A stretch of 7,771 nt of DNA, taken from assembly GCA_020444775.1 (NCBI GenBank), contig JAGRHX010001100.1:1-7771 (forward strand), given 5' to 3'. The DNA is from Gammaproteobacteria bacterium. GTDB taxonomy: Bacteria > Pseudomonadota > Gammaproteobacteria > HK1. The notes beneath the pieces were generated by a model. It was not told the DNA's origin. It saw nothing but the letters and a program-made list of their open reading frames with translations, and did no database searches. Of this stretch, positions 1-7,400 are shown piece after piece. How positions within the stretch are numbered: position 1 is the first letter of the stretch; every line of letters starts with the position of its first letter. A program made the position numbers and the translations under genes.

Positions 1-847
1 CCACGAACTTGCCGACCACGCCCTTGCTTCTGAGCATCTGCACCACGGTCAGCACCAGATCGGTGGCGGTCGCGCCCTCGGCCAGACGGCCGTTGAGCCG
101 GAAGCCGACGACCTCCGGGATCAGCATGCTGATCGGCTGGCCGAGCATCGCAGCTTCCGCCTCGATACCACCGACACCCCAGCCCAGCACACCGATGCCG
201 TTGATCATGGTGGTATGGGAGTCGGTGCCGACCACCGTATCGGGCCAGGCGCCGGGCCGCTCCGAGCTCTGGTCGGCGAACACCACGCGGCCCAGATACT
301 CCAGATTGATCTGGTGGACGATACCGGTGTCGGGGGGGACCACCTTGAAGTTGTCGAACGCGGTCTGTCCCCAGCGCAGGAAGCTGTAGCGCTCGGCGTT
401 ACGTTCGAACTCGATCTCCAGATTGCGCTGCGGCGCGTCCGGGCGGCCGCTGACGTCGACCTGCACCGAATGATCGATGACCAGTTCCACCGGCGAGAGC
501 GGATTGATGCGTCGTGGGTCACCACCGAGCTCGCGCATCGCGTCGCGCATGGCGGCCAGATCGACGATGGCCGGCACCCCGGTGAAATCCTGCAGCAGGA
601 CCCGCGCCGGCGTGAAGGCGATCTCCGTGCTCGAGGATCCCTTGGCGTCCCACCCGGCCAGCGCCTCGATGTCCTCGACCGTCACATCGACACCGTCCTC
701 GTTGCGCAGCAGATTCTCGAGCAGGATCTTCAGCGAGTAGGGCAGCCGTTCGATATCGAAGCGATCACCCAGAGCTGACAGACTGAACAGCTCGTAGCCG
801 ACACCATCGACCTTGAGAGTTCCGCGTGATCCGAACGAATCTTTCAT
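1..847 (-). CDS. acnA: Aconitate hydratase AcnA, N-terminal part (3' end outside window)
   Basis: Cytoplasmic TCA-cycle enzyme that interconverts citrate and isocitrate through cis-aconitate, using a [4Fe-4S] cluster. The 282 visible residues begin [15 protein letters not shown] and follow the AcnA/IRP1 family closely. Seen directly: [18 protein letters not shown] (about 36-52), [20 protein letters not shown] (about 84-103), an Asp-His pair in VIDHS (125-126), and [19 protein letters not shown] (about 206-224). The Asp-His pair and the Asp-Ser-His (209-211) correspond to active-site residues of mitochondrial aconitase (D100/H101 and D165/S166/H167). The three cluster cysteines would lie further on, outside the window; the family is about 890 residues long. 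The ATG at 847 is chosen because AGGAG lies 7 bases upstream. An in-frame ATG at 907 would add 20 residues but its nearest Shine-Dalgarno is 18 bases away. The gene follows the channel gene by 85 bases, so read-through from that operon is possible. Its function appears unrelated to its neighbours. Confidence 0.97.
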   Translation of the reverse strand, partial: MKDSFGSRGTLKVDGVGYELFSLSALGDRFDIERLPYSLKILLENLLRNEDGVDVTVEDIEALAGWDAKGSSSTEIAFTPARVLLQDFTGVPAIVDLAAMRDAMRELGGDPRRINPLSPVELVIDHSVQVDVSGRPDAPQRNLEIEFERNAERYSFLRWGQTAFDNFKVVPPDTGIVHQINLEYLGRVVFADQSSERPGAWPDTVVGTDSHTTMINGIGVLGWGVGGIEAEAAMLGQPISMLIPEVVGFRLNGRLAEGATATDLVLTVVQMLRSKGVVGKFV

Positions 848-848
848 G

Positions 849-930
849 TGATAGCTCCTCTTTCCGCGGGTGCGTCCTGGCACAATCGGGTCATCAACGG
901 CGCTCATGCGCGCGCTGTCTGATAGCTCCT
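849..930. repeat. 11-bp direct repeat bracketing the acnA leader
   Basis: TGATAGCTCCT (plus strand) occurs exactly at 849-859 and again at 920-930, a period of 71 bp. On the transcribed strand each copy reads AGGAGCTATCA, which contains a Shine-Dalgarno core. The proximal copy serves acnA. The distal copy (AAGGAG at 926-931) touches the TGA stop of the channel gene at 933-935 and has no start codon at normal spacing. It may be a remnant of a local duplication or a relic ribosome-binding site. The 848-932 gap holds no other gene that I can support. Confidence 0.6.
855..859 (-). promoter_or_regulatory. Shine-Dalgarno site of acnA
   Basis: Read on the minus strand the sequence is AAAGAGGAGCTATCAC followed by the ATG at 847. 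AGGAG is separated from the start by 7 bases, which is close to ideal. This decides the start against the in-frame ATG at 907. Confidence 0.75.
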
Positions 931-932
931 TG

Positions 933-2108
933 TCAACGAGCATCCCCCAGGTAGCGAGACAGCACCTGCTGCCAGGACGGATCGGATATGCGTTCGATGA
1001 GTGCCCTGTTCATGGATTCCATCAGCACGCTGCCCTCCTGCGCGGCGATCGCATAATCCTGGCGGGTGAAGGTGCCCGGCACGATCCGCAGTGCCGGCGC
1101 GTAACGCTCGTGCACCTGATAACGCAGCAACGGCGCATCGTGCACGAAGGCGTCGATGTCACCGACCTGCAGCGCCCTCAGTCCGCTCGCCATGTCGGCA
1201 TAGTCGGTATGGCTGACGAACGCGCCGGTCAGCCATTCGTTGCCGGTGGTGCCACGCAAGGCACCGACGTTGACCCGGCTCAGATCATCCGGCCCACGCA
1301 CCCTCCCCTCCAGGGAGCTGACCGTCAAGGCGGTGGTGATCGCCGCGGTCACGCCCGAGATCAAGATGATGGCCGCGAACATCCAGACCAGCGCGATCGC
1401 ACGACCGACGAATGTACGTGGCGACTTGTCGCCGTAGCCGACCGTGGTCATGGTAACCGCCGACCACCAGAAGCCCGAGCCTATGCCGCGCAGCACCGGC
1501 CCCCCGAACTCCTCAGGATTGCGTCGGCGTTCGGCATACCAGACCAGCACACCGACCACGAACAGCAGCAGACCGAGCCCTGCGATGGCACGCAGGAACT
1601 GCATCGAGAACAAGCGTTTCAGCACGGCACCGATGCTGGCCGACTGCTCGGCGCGCGTCGCGATGGCAAGTCCGGTGGTATGGAACGGATGCGAGAAATC
1701 GAACATGCGCTCCCGATCGGCGGTGATGGTCAGGGCAGCCACCGCAAGATCCAGACTACCGTCCGCAACCCCGGCCAGCAGCCCGTCGAGATCGCGTTCC
1801 TCATAGCGGAACTGCCAGCCGTTGCGCTGCGCGATGTGCTCCCACAAATCGATGCTGATGCCCCCGAGCGCGCCGTCGGGGGCGCGAATGACGAAGGGTG
1901 GCGCCAGCTTGGTCCCGACCCGAATCGGCCGCTCATCCGACCCGAGCGCCGCGTCGCTGGCTTCCACCTGCTCGCCGATGGCTCCGGCTGTCTGCGCGAC
2001 GACCGGCTGCGGTGACGCGAACAGCAGACACAACAGAAAAGCCAACCAGAACGAGCGACCCCGGCCAGCTGCGATATCAGCAATGGTCTCAGCGGCGATA
2101 GATGTCAT
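933..2108 (-). CDS. GluR0-like ligand-gated potassium channel (prokaryotic ionotropic glutamate receptor)
   Basis: Inner-membrane protein of 391 residues with the layout signal peptide - S1 - M1 - P loop - M2 - S2, as in cyanobacterial GluR0. The signal peptide is about 1-39 (hydrophobic 20-38, VVAQ). S1 (about 61-160) has the family-3 binding-protein fold, with [14 protein letters not shown] at 127-139; its Arg132 aligns with the ligand-carboxylate Arg of glutamate receptors (TITxxRE). M1 is about 174-191. The pore loop, 211-227, ends in TVGYGD (222-227), the signature K+ selectivity filter. M2 is about 234-263, and its end ([10 protein letters not shown]) resembles, in register, the TANLAAFLTV part of the eukaryotic receptor gate. 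S2 (about 270-390) has GTT (286-288) and Asp324 at the usual ligand-amine position. From the family I infer gating of K+ flux by an amino acid in the periplasm; the ligand is not known. The start overlaps the end of the upstream binding-protein gene by 20 bases and has no strong Shine-Dalgarno, which suggests translational coupling. Such genes are often mislabelled as plain substrate-binding proteins. Confidence 0.93.
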   Translation of the reverse strand: MTSIAAETIADIAAGRGRSFWLAFLLCLLFASPQPVVAQTAGAIGEQVEASDAALGSDERPIRVGTKLAPPFVIRAPDGALGGISIDLWEHIAQRNGWQFRYEERDLDGLLAGVADGSLDLAVAALTITADRERMFDFSHPFHTTGLAIATRAEQSASIGAVLKRLFSMQFLRAIAGLGLLLFVVGVLVWYAERRRNPEEFGGPVLRGIGSGFWWSAVTMTTVGYGDKSPRTFVGRAIALVWMFAAIILISGVTAAITTALTVSSLEGRVRGPDDLSRVNVGALRGTTGNEWLTGAFVSHTDYADMASGLRALQVGDIDAFVHDAPLLRYQVHERYAPALRIVPGTFTRQDYAIAAQEGSVLMESMNRALIERISDPSWQQVLSRYLGDAR

Positions 2109-2922
2109 AGTCGAAATACTGGCGCCTTATCTGGTTGTATACGCCGGTGCGTCGCAGCTCTTGCAGCGCATCATCGAACTGCTTACGTAGCGCCTCGTTA
2201 CCTTTGGCTATCGGAATGCCGATGCCTTCGCCAAACCAGCGCGGATCGTCGAGCGGCTCGCCGACGAACTCGAATTCACGGCCAACCGCCGAGTCGAGGA
2301 ACGATTCACGCAGGAAGATGCCATCAGCCAGCACGGTGTCCACACGGCCCAGAACCAGGTCGACCAGGGCGTCCTCGGTATGCGCGTAGCGGACGATTCG
2401 CCCGGTGCCAGCCAGCATATCCATGGCATAGGCCTCGAAGGTCGTACCCCGCTTGAGCCCGACCAGTCGCCCGGAGAGAGATTCGGGAGTCGTCGAGGAG
2501 ACCCGACTCGGCCGGGCCACGAAGCGCGCCGGGCTCACGTAGTAGTGGGCCGTGAAGTCGACCTGCTGCTTGCGCGATTCAGTGATCGACATCGACACCA
2601 CGGCTGCGTCCAGACGACGTGCTTGAATGGCCGCGATGACCTCTTGGAAGGCAATGGGCACGAGCTCACAGCGCCGCTGCAGGGCATCGCAGAGCGCTTG
2701 GGCCAGGTCGACCTCGAACCCGACCCGGCGGCCACGCGCATCGACATAGCTGAAGGGCGGCAGGGAGAGCTGCACACCCACGCGCAGGACCCCAGATGCG
2801 GCGGGCTGCCGTGGCTCCTGGGCGAGCACCGTGACCACGCCACTTAGCACAATCACGAGCAGCAGGGCTGCATCCCTCAACACCCGGTACAGCGTACTGG
2901 CGATAGTTTCGCGGCTCACCAT
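2089..2922 (-). CDS. Family-3 periplasmic amino-acid-binding protein (HisJ/ArgT-like)
   Basis: A 277-residue periplasmic solute-binding protein. The signal peptide is about 1-35 (hydrophobic 18-34, ending VLAQ), with no lipobox cysteine, so it is soluble. The mature part aligns along its length with HisJ/LAO-binding protein, including the C-terminal YFDYDIY (269-275, HisJ YFDFDVY). Conserved positions seen are Ser110, Ser112 and Arg117 in SMSITESR, Thr161 in GTT, and Asp200. These match HisJ S70, S72, R77, T121 and D161, which bind the alpha-amino and alpha-carboxyl groups. Cys78 and Cys85 match the HisJ disulfide. The residues that clamp the side chain in HisJ/ArgT (Asp11, Tyr14) are replaced by Gln51 and Leu54, so basic amino acids are doubtful ligands and the substrate is open. 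The ATG at 2922 overlaps the previous gene's stop (ATGGTGA, 7 bases), and its 3' end overlaps the channel gene. No ABC permease or ATPase is nearby. Confidence 0.92.
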   Translation of the reverse strand: MVSRETIASTLYRVLRDAALLLVIVLSGVVTVLAQEPRQPAASGVLRVGVQLSLPPFSYVDARGRRVGFEVDLAQALCDALQRRCELVPIAFQEVIAAIQARRLDAAVVSMSITESRKQQVDFTAHYYVSPARFVARPSRVSSTTPESLSGRLVGLKRGTTFEAYAMDMLAGTGRIVRYAHTEDALVDLVLGRVDTVLADGIFLRESFLDSAVGREFEFVGEPLDDPRWFGEGIGIPIAKGNEALRKQFDDALQELRRTGVYNQIRRQYFDYDIYRR

Positions 2923-4262
2923 CGACTGCCCCCACGTGCAATGATCTCGAGCTGTTCCTTCAGCTGTTGCAGACGCGGTTCCGCCTCGGCACGCTCGGAC
3001 AGCACCTCGTGCACCGCCTGGGCGATGGCGCTGCTGACCGCCACGTAGCGGCGGCCACTCTCACGTGACGGCCTGACCACCGCGTGCTCCAGCTCGTCAC
3101 GGACCTCGGCAAGCCGTGGCCGCTCACGCATCAATGGCTCGTCCTCGTACAGCGCCAGCAGCGTCGGACTGAAGCCGCCTTCCAGCGCACGCCGGCGTTG
3201 TTCCTCCGCCCCGGTGAGATAGCGCACCAGCTCGACCGCGAGCGCCGGCTCGCGGCTATAGCGGGATACACCCAGCATCCAACCACCCAGCGTGCCACCA
3301 ATGCTGCGATCTTCGAGCTCGTCGGGGATACTTGTGGTACCCACCAGTCCTTTCACCTTGCTGTCCTCCGCCTGGGTGGCGTCATGGAAGGAGGACCATT
3401 GGCGCATGTACACGGCGCGCCCTTCGTTGAACATCTGTAGCGACTCGTCCTCACCGAATTCGAGCACACCAGGCGGCGAGATCGCGCCGACCCAACCGGT
3501 AGCGCGGCGCAGCGCGGCGAGAACACCGGGCGTGGTCACGTTGGGGGAACCGTCGGGTGCGATCAGCGCGCCGGCGCCGTGCCCGGCAAACCACTCCAAG
3601 GCGTTGCTGGTCAATGCCTCGTTGGCGCGGCCCTGCCAGACAAAGCCCCAGATCTGGGCGTTGCCGTCGCTACGCTCGGCTTGCTGAATGCGCGCTGCAG
3701 ATGCCTCGAGCTCGACCCAGCTGGTGGGCACGTTCTCACCGTGTCGGCTCAATAGGTCCTTGCGGTAGAAGAGTCGGCCCAGACTCAGATACCAGGGCAC
3801 CGCACGAATGCCGTCATCCAGGGTCGCCAGCCTTCGCAATGGCACGATGTGTTGACTCAACCCATCATCCAGTCTGTCGTCCAGGGTCAGCAGGTGTTCC
3901 GACAACGGACCCGCCCAGGTGATATCGAGCTGTATCACGTCGAGGTCCGGCGCACCAATCTGCAGAATCTGCTCGAGCTCCCGGAACCGGGACATGGAGG
4001 GTTTCTCGGCGCGAATCACCCGGACGGTGTTGCCACTCTGCTCGGCCCAGCGCCGTGCCCCGGACTCACAGAAGGAGATCTCGAATCCTTCGGTACCGCA
4101 GACGATTGAGATCTCCTTGGCCGGAAGCGCGGCGCTCAGGAGCATAGATATCGAGGCGATACACAGCGATATCAGCAATGACGTCGGCGATGGTGACAGC
4201 GCGGACTTTGAAGTCCGGACAGGCTTCGAGCTCGGACCGTCAGCATCCAATACGAGTCTCAT
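2916..4262 (-). CDS. Family-1 (sugar-type) extracellular solute-binding protein
   Basis: A periplasmic binding protein of 448 residues from the ATG at 4262, resembling the trehalose/maltose-type branch of family 1 (SBP_bac_1). A hydrophobic signal segment at about 28-45 (LLISLCIASISMLLSAALPA) is followed by probable cleavage near residue 48. The n-region of about 27 residues is unusually long and there is no lipobox. Family-like stretches are DVIQLDITWAGPL (108-120), RAVPWYLSLGRLFYRKDLL (about 153-171), MFNEGRAVYMRQW (about 277-289) and GGTLGGWMLGVSRYSREP (about 322-339). An Arg/Glu-rich helical tail covers 383-448. Cys55 and Cys65 could form a disulfide. I chose the ATG because GGAG lies 5 bases upstream. 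A GTG at 4286 in the same frame would add 8 residues but lacks a clear ribosome site. It is the first gene of the three-gene operon. The ligand is probably a sugar or glycoside by family, not shown here. Confidence 0.87.
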   Translation of the reverse strand: MRLVLDADGPSSKPVRTSKSALSPSPTSLLISLCIASISMLLSAALPAKEISIVCGTEGFEISFCESGARRWAEQSGNTVRVIRAEKPSMSRFRELEQILQIGAPDLDVIQLDITWAGPLSEHLLTLDDRLDDGLSQHIVPLRRLATLDDGIRAVPWYLSLGRLFYRKDLLSRHGENVPTSWVELEASAARIQQAERSDGNAQIWGFVWQGRANEALTSNALEWFAGHGAGALIAPDGSPNVTTPGVLAALRRATGWVGAISPPGVLEFGEDESLQMFNEGRAVYMRQWSSFHDATQAEDSKVKGLVGTTSIPDELEDRSIGGTLGGWMLGVSRYSREPALAVELVRYLTGAEEQRRRALEGGFSPTLLALYEDEPLMRERPRLAEVRDELEHAVVRPSRESGRRYVAVSSAIAQAVHEVLSERAEAEPRLQQLKEQLEIIARGGSRW

Positions 4263-4267
4263 TCGAT

Positions 4268-4271
4268 CTCC
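4268..4271 (-). promoter_or_regulatory. Shine-Dalgarno site of the family-1 binding-protein gene
   Basis: The minus strand reads CTTTGGAGATCGA followed by the ATG at 4262, so GGAG is 5 bases from the start. This supports the ATG over the GTG at 4286, whose upstream sequence has no convincing site. Confidence 0.55.
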
Positions 4272-4408
4272 AAAGATGTACAGCACGATTCATGTCCGAA
4301 CGGCAGTCGAACCGCTGGCTGCACCAGATGACGAGGCTGTTAGACTCTAGACGCGGCCCGCGTGCCTGCGCAACAAGACTCCGGACTCGCCCTCCAAACC
4401 GCCTGACC

Positions 4409-4414
4409 GAGGAG
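4409..4414 (+). promoter_or_regulatory. Shine-Dalgarno site fixing a TTG start for the MscK-like gene
   Basis: GAGGAG at 4409-4414 lies 8 bases before the TTG at 4423. The later in-frame starts (GTG 4552, GTG 4558, ATG 4567) have no comparable site. This is the main evidence that translation begins at a TTG and includes a long pre-signal leader. Confidence 0.65.
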
Positions 4415-4422
4415 CAAAGGCC

Positions 4423-7400
4423 TTGACGACACGACTCCCCAGCACGCCGTTCGCAGCAACCACAGGATCGTTCAAGACAGGATCATTCAAAACGCAGAAC
4501 GTAGTTACTGGGGGCCGCGCTGGATGCGCTGTAAGCCAGCCCGTTCGTGCTGTGTACGTGCGGTTGATGGCGGCGGTCGTTGCGCTCGTCGCGATGCTGG
4601 CCGGCGGTGGAGCCACGGCTCAAGCCGCGGCACTCGATCTGATCGGGCTGCAGCGGCTGGAGCAGGATCTGCGCGAGCAGGGCAAGGAGCTGGAGCGAGC
4701 CACGGACCGTCTGCTCTCCGAGAACAGCGCGGCCAGCACCACCTTGCAGGCCGACGAGGCCGGACTGGGGGCGGAGGACATCTCGGTGCCGGAGCTGCGC
4801 GATGCGCGCTTCGAGCTCGACAGCCTGCGCTCACGGATCACCACCATCAGCAACCGGCTCCGGCAGCGAGAGAATGGCTTGAGGCGACTGGAGGAGGACA
4901 TCCAGGCGCAGCAGGACACGGTACGCGCACGCGCCGAGAACTCGCTCAGCCGGGTGCTGGCCGAGGTCCGTCTGCGGCAGCTCGAGACCGTGCGCGAAGT
5001 GCAGCAATCACTGGTCGAGCTGCTCGACCGGATGCGCGCGGCACTGGTCGAACGACGTGCCCTGACCGCGGAACGGGTGGCGATGCTGCAGGCACGCGCG
5101 GACCTCACCACCATCGAGGCGAGCCTGGACGGCGAGGACGACCCGCGGGTCGCGCTCATCCGTGACGTGATCGGCACCTTGGTGCGCGAATCGGTACGTT
5201 CGAGCAACGAGGCCAGTCAGCTGGCCGGAGCCGGTGGCGACCTGGCGCGCAGACGGCTGCTGGAGCTGCAGGCGGACGAGGCCTTGCTCCGCGCGGGCGT
5301 TCGTCAGGCGGACATCGAGCTGCTCGGTATCGAACGCCGACTGGCCCTGGTCGACTCCTTGGTCAACGACCGCGCCGTGCCGACGCGACTGCTGGTCCAG
5401 GCTGAACGGCGGGTGACCGACTTCGCGGCGCGCCTCGACGAGCGCAAAGACGTGATCGAGAGCGAGGAGCAGACCCTCGTAGCGCAGAAGCAGAGCCTTG
5501 CCGGACGCGTCTCCGGCAATCCGCAGGTTATCGACACCGCGCTGCGTCGCATCGGGGATCTACAGACGGTGCTGGAGCTACAGGCGAAGACCGTGCTCGG
5601 CCTTCGCGAGCGGGTCAGCGCACTGGACCAGGCACTCAAGCAGACACTGGCTCGGGCCCAGGCCAGCGGGCTGTTCGACCGGGTCCGGCTACCCGATGAC
5701 GCTACCGCCCTGCATCGATTGGGCGGCAGCCTGGCCGCCCTGCCGGCGCGCATCGGGCAACGCTGGCAGGGCATCTACGAGACCTTGAGCGATCGGCTGG
5801 GCGCCACCGACACACGCACCCGTGCGCTGTTCGGCGCGCTGGCGGCCCTGGCACTGCTGCTGGTCGCGCTGCTGCGTTCGCATCTGAAGCGCTTCCTGAG
5901 ACGCACCGGATCGGATTCGCTGACCACCATTCCCGCCAGCGCGCTACGCAGCACCCTGCCCTGGCTGCTACCCGCGGTGTTGATCGGCGCCGGTGCGGTC
6001 TTCCTGGGCCTCGAGCGGGAGGTGCGCAATGAGCTGCTGGTCATCCTGTTGACCTTTCCGGCGGCGGTTTTCGTACTCCGCATGACCTGGCTGACCTTCG
6101 TCGAAGGCGCCCCCGAGCATCGGGTCCGCGCCCGCAGACGCTTCTATGGCCGACTGAGGCTGGCCGTCTGGGCGGTCGCGCTGGTCGTTATAGCGGTGGT
6201 CCTGACCCGCTATGTCGCGCTGTCACCTCTCGCGGTGTCGCTCATCGACAGACTCGCGTTCCTGACCTTCGTGCTGATCGCCTTCCCGTTGCTGCAGTCC
6301 CGGTCGCTGGTCATGTCTTTGTACGGCGAACAGCTCGCGCGCAGCTCGGCGAGCACGAACGTCCTGTCCTGGGCGAGCCTGCTGGTGCCGCTGACCCTGG
6401 CCGCCTGCGGGATCATCGGGCTGAGCGGCTATGTGAATCTGGCCTGGGCGGTGGCCACCCACATCGGCTGGCTGAGCGTGGTCGGCAGCGCGCTGCTGGT
6501 GGTCATAGCCATCCTGCGTGGCACCTTCCACGCCCATGAGAGCCGCTACCGGATGGCCAACCCGCTGGACTCGGAGTTCTGGCTGGCGAACTTCTATCGT
6601 CCGCTGTATCGCCTGACCATCGTCGGTCTGTATGTTCTTGCTGGCTACGTGTTGCTGGAGCTGTATGGCTGGGACCGCAACACGCCCTGGGTGAGCGCCG
6701 TGCTGAATGTGATTGGTATGCGCTTGTTCTCGCTCGGCAACGCCGACTTCACCCTGGCAAGCCTGGTCACCGCCGTGGTCTTGATATGGCTGGCCTTCTG
6801 GGTCGGTGGCTGGAGCCGCCAGGTGACGTACAACGTGGCCTTCAGCCGCATTCGCGATGCCGGCATACGCGCCAGCCTATCGGTATTTACTCAATACGTG
6901 GTGGTGGTGCTGGGGCTGCTCATTGCCCTGCAGGTCATCGGTCTGGACCTGACCGCGCTGGCGGTGTTCGCCGGTGCCTTGGGGGTCGGCATCGGCTTCG
7001 GACTGCAGAACATCACCAACAACTTCTTGAGCGGCGTGCTACTGCTCGCCGAGCGGCCGCTGCGTGTCAGCGACATCGTCACGGTCGGCGATCACATGGG
7101 CGAGGTCACGCGCATCGGCATCCGCTCGCTGACGGTGAAGACCTACGACCAGCAGGAGGTGATCATCCCCAACTCGGAGGTGATCAGCGAGAGCTTCATC
7201 AACTGGACCCGCTCCGACGACATCAGCCGCGAGCTGCTCATGATCGGCATCAGCTACGACAACGAACCGGATGACGCCATCGCAATCATCAGCGAGATCG
7301 TCAATGGCTACGAGCCGGTGCTGCAGACCCCCAAGCCGCTGGTCACGCTGTTCGAGTTCGCCGACTCCGCGGTGATCATCCGCCTGCACTATTTCGTCAA

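Larger units (their letters stand above)
4263..4422. promoter_or_regulatory. Divergent intergenic region between the binding-protein operon and the MscK-like gene
   Basis: These 160 bp separate two start codons that point away from each other, so promoters for both directions should lie here or just inside the genes. For the plus strand, TAGACT at 4341-4346 is a possible -10 (4 of 6 consensus bases), but no good -35 sits 16-18 bases upstream. TAGAC recurs at 4348-4352, 7 bases on. An interrupted palindrome, ACGCG-GCC-CGCGT, spans 4351-4363 and could be an operator half or a leader hairpin. For the minus strand I find no hexamer pair I trust. The boundaries are those of the gap, not of a mapped promoter. 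Confidence 0.5.

Noticed and set aside
215..778. 187-residue plus-strand open frame over acnA
   Set aside because: It is exactly complementary in frame to the aconitase codons; the minus-strand aconitase signature explains the openness.
848..907. Start of acnA at the in-frame ATG 907
   Set aside because: The nearest Shine-Dalgarno is 18 bases away and the extra 20 residues include the real ribosome site; the ATG at 847 gives the usual AcnA N-terminus.
931..936. Perfect TTGACA on the minus strand, a possible -35 for acnA
   Set aside because: At 16-18 bases downstream the sequence is GC-only (around GCGCGC) with no -10-like hexamer; it also overlaps the stop of the channel gene.
870..2015. 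381-residue open frame on the plus strand, antisense to the channel gene
   Set aside because: It mirrors a clearly recognisable channel gene, is rich in Arg, Gly, His and Gln as expected of a GC-rich shadow frame, and matches no family I know.
933..2108. Reading the channel as an ordinary family-3 binding protein
   Set aside because: A two-helix pore with TVGYGD interrupts the binding domain between its two lobes, which is the receptor layout and not a soluble protein.
4263..4286. GTG start at 4286 for the family-1 binding protein
   Set aside because: No convincing ribosome site precedes it, whereas the ATG at 4262 has GGAG 5 bases upstream.
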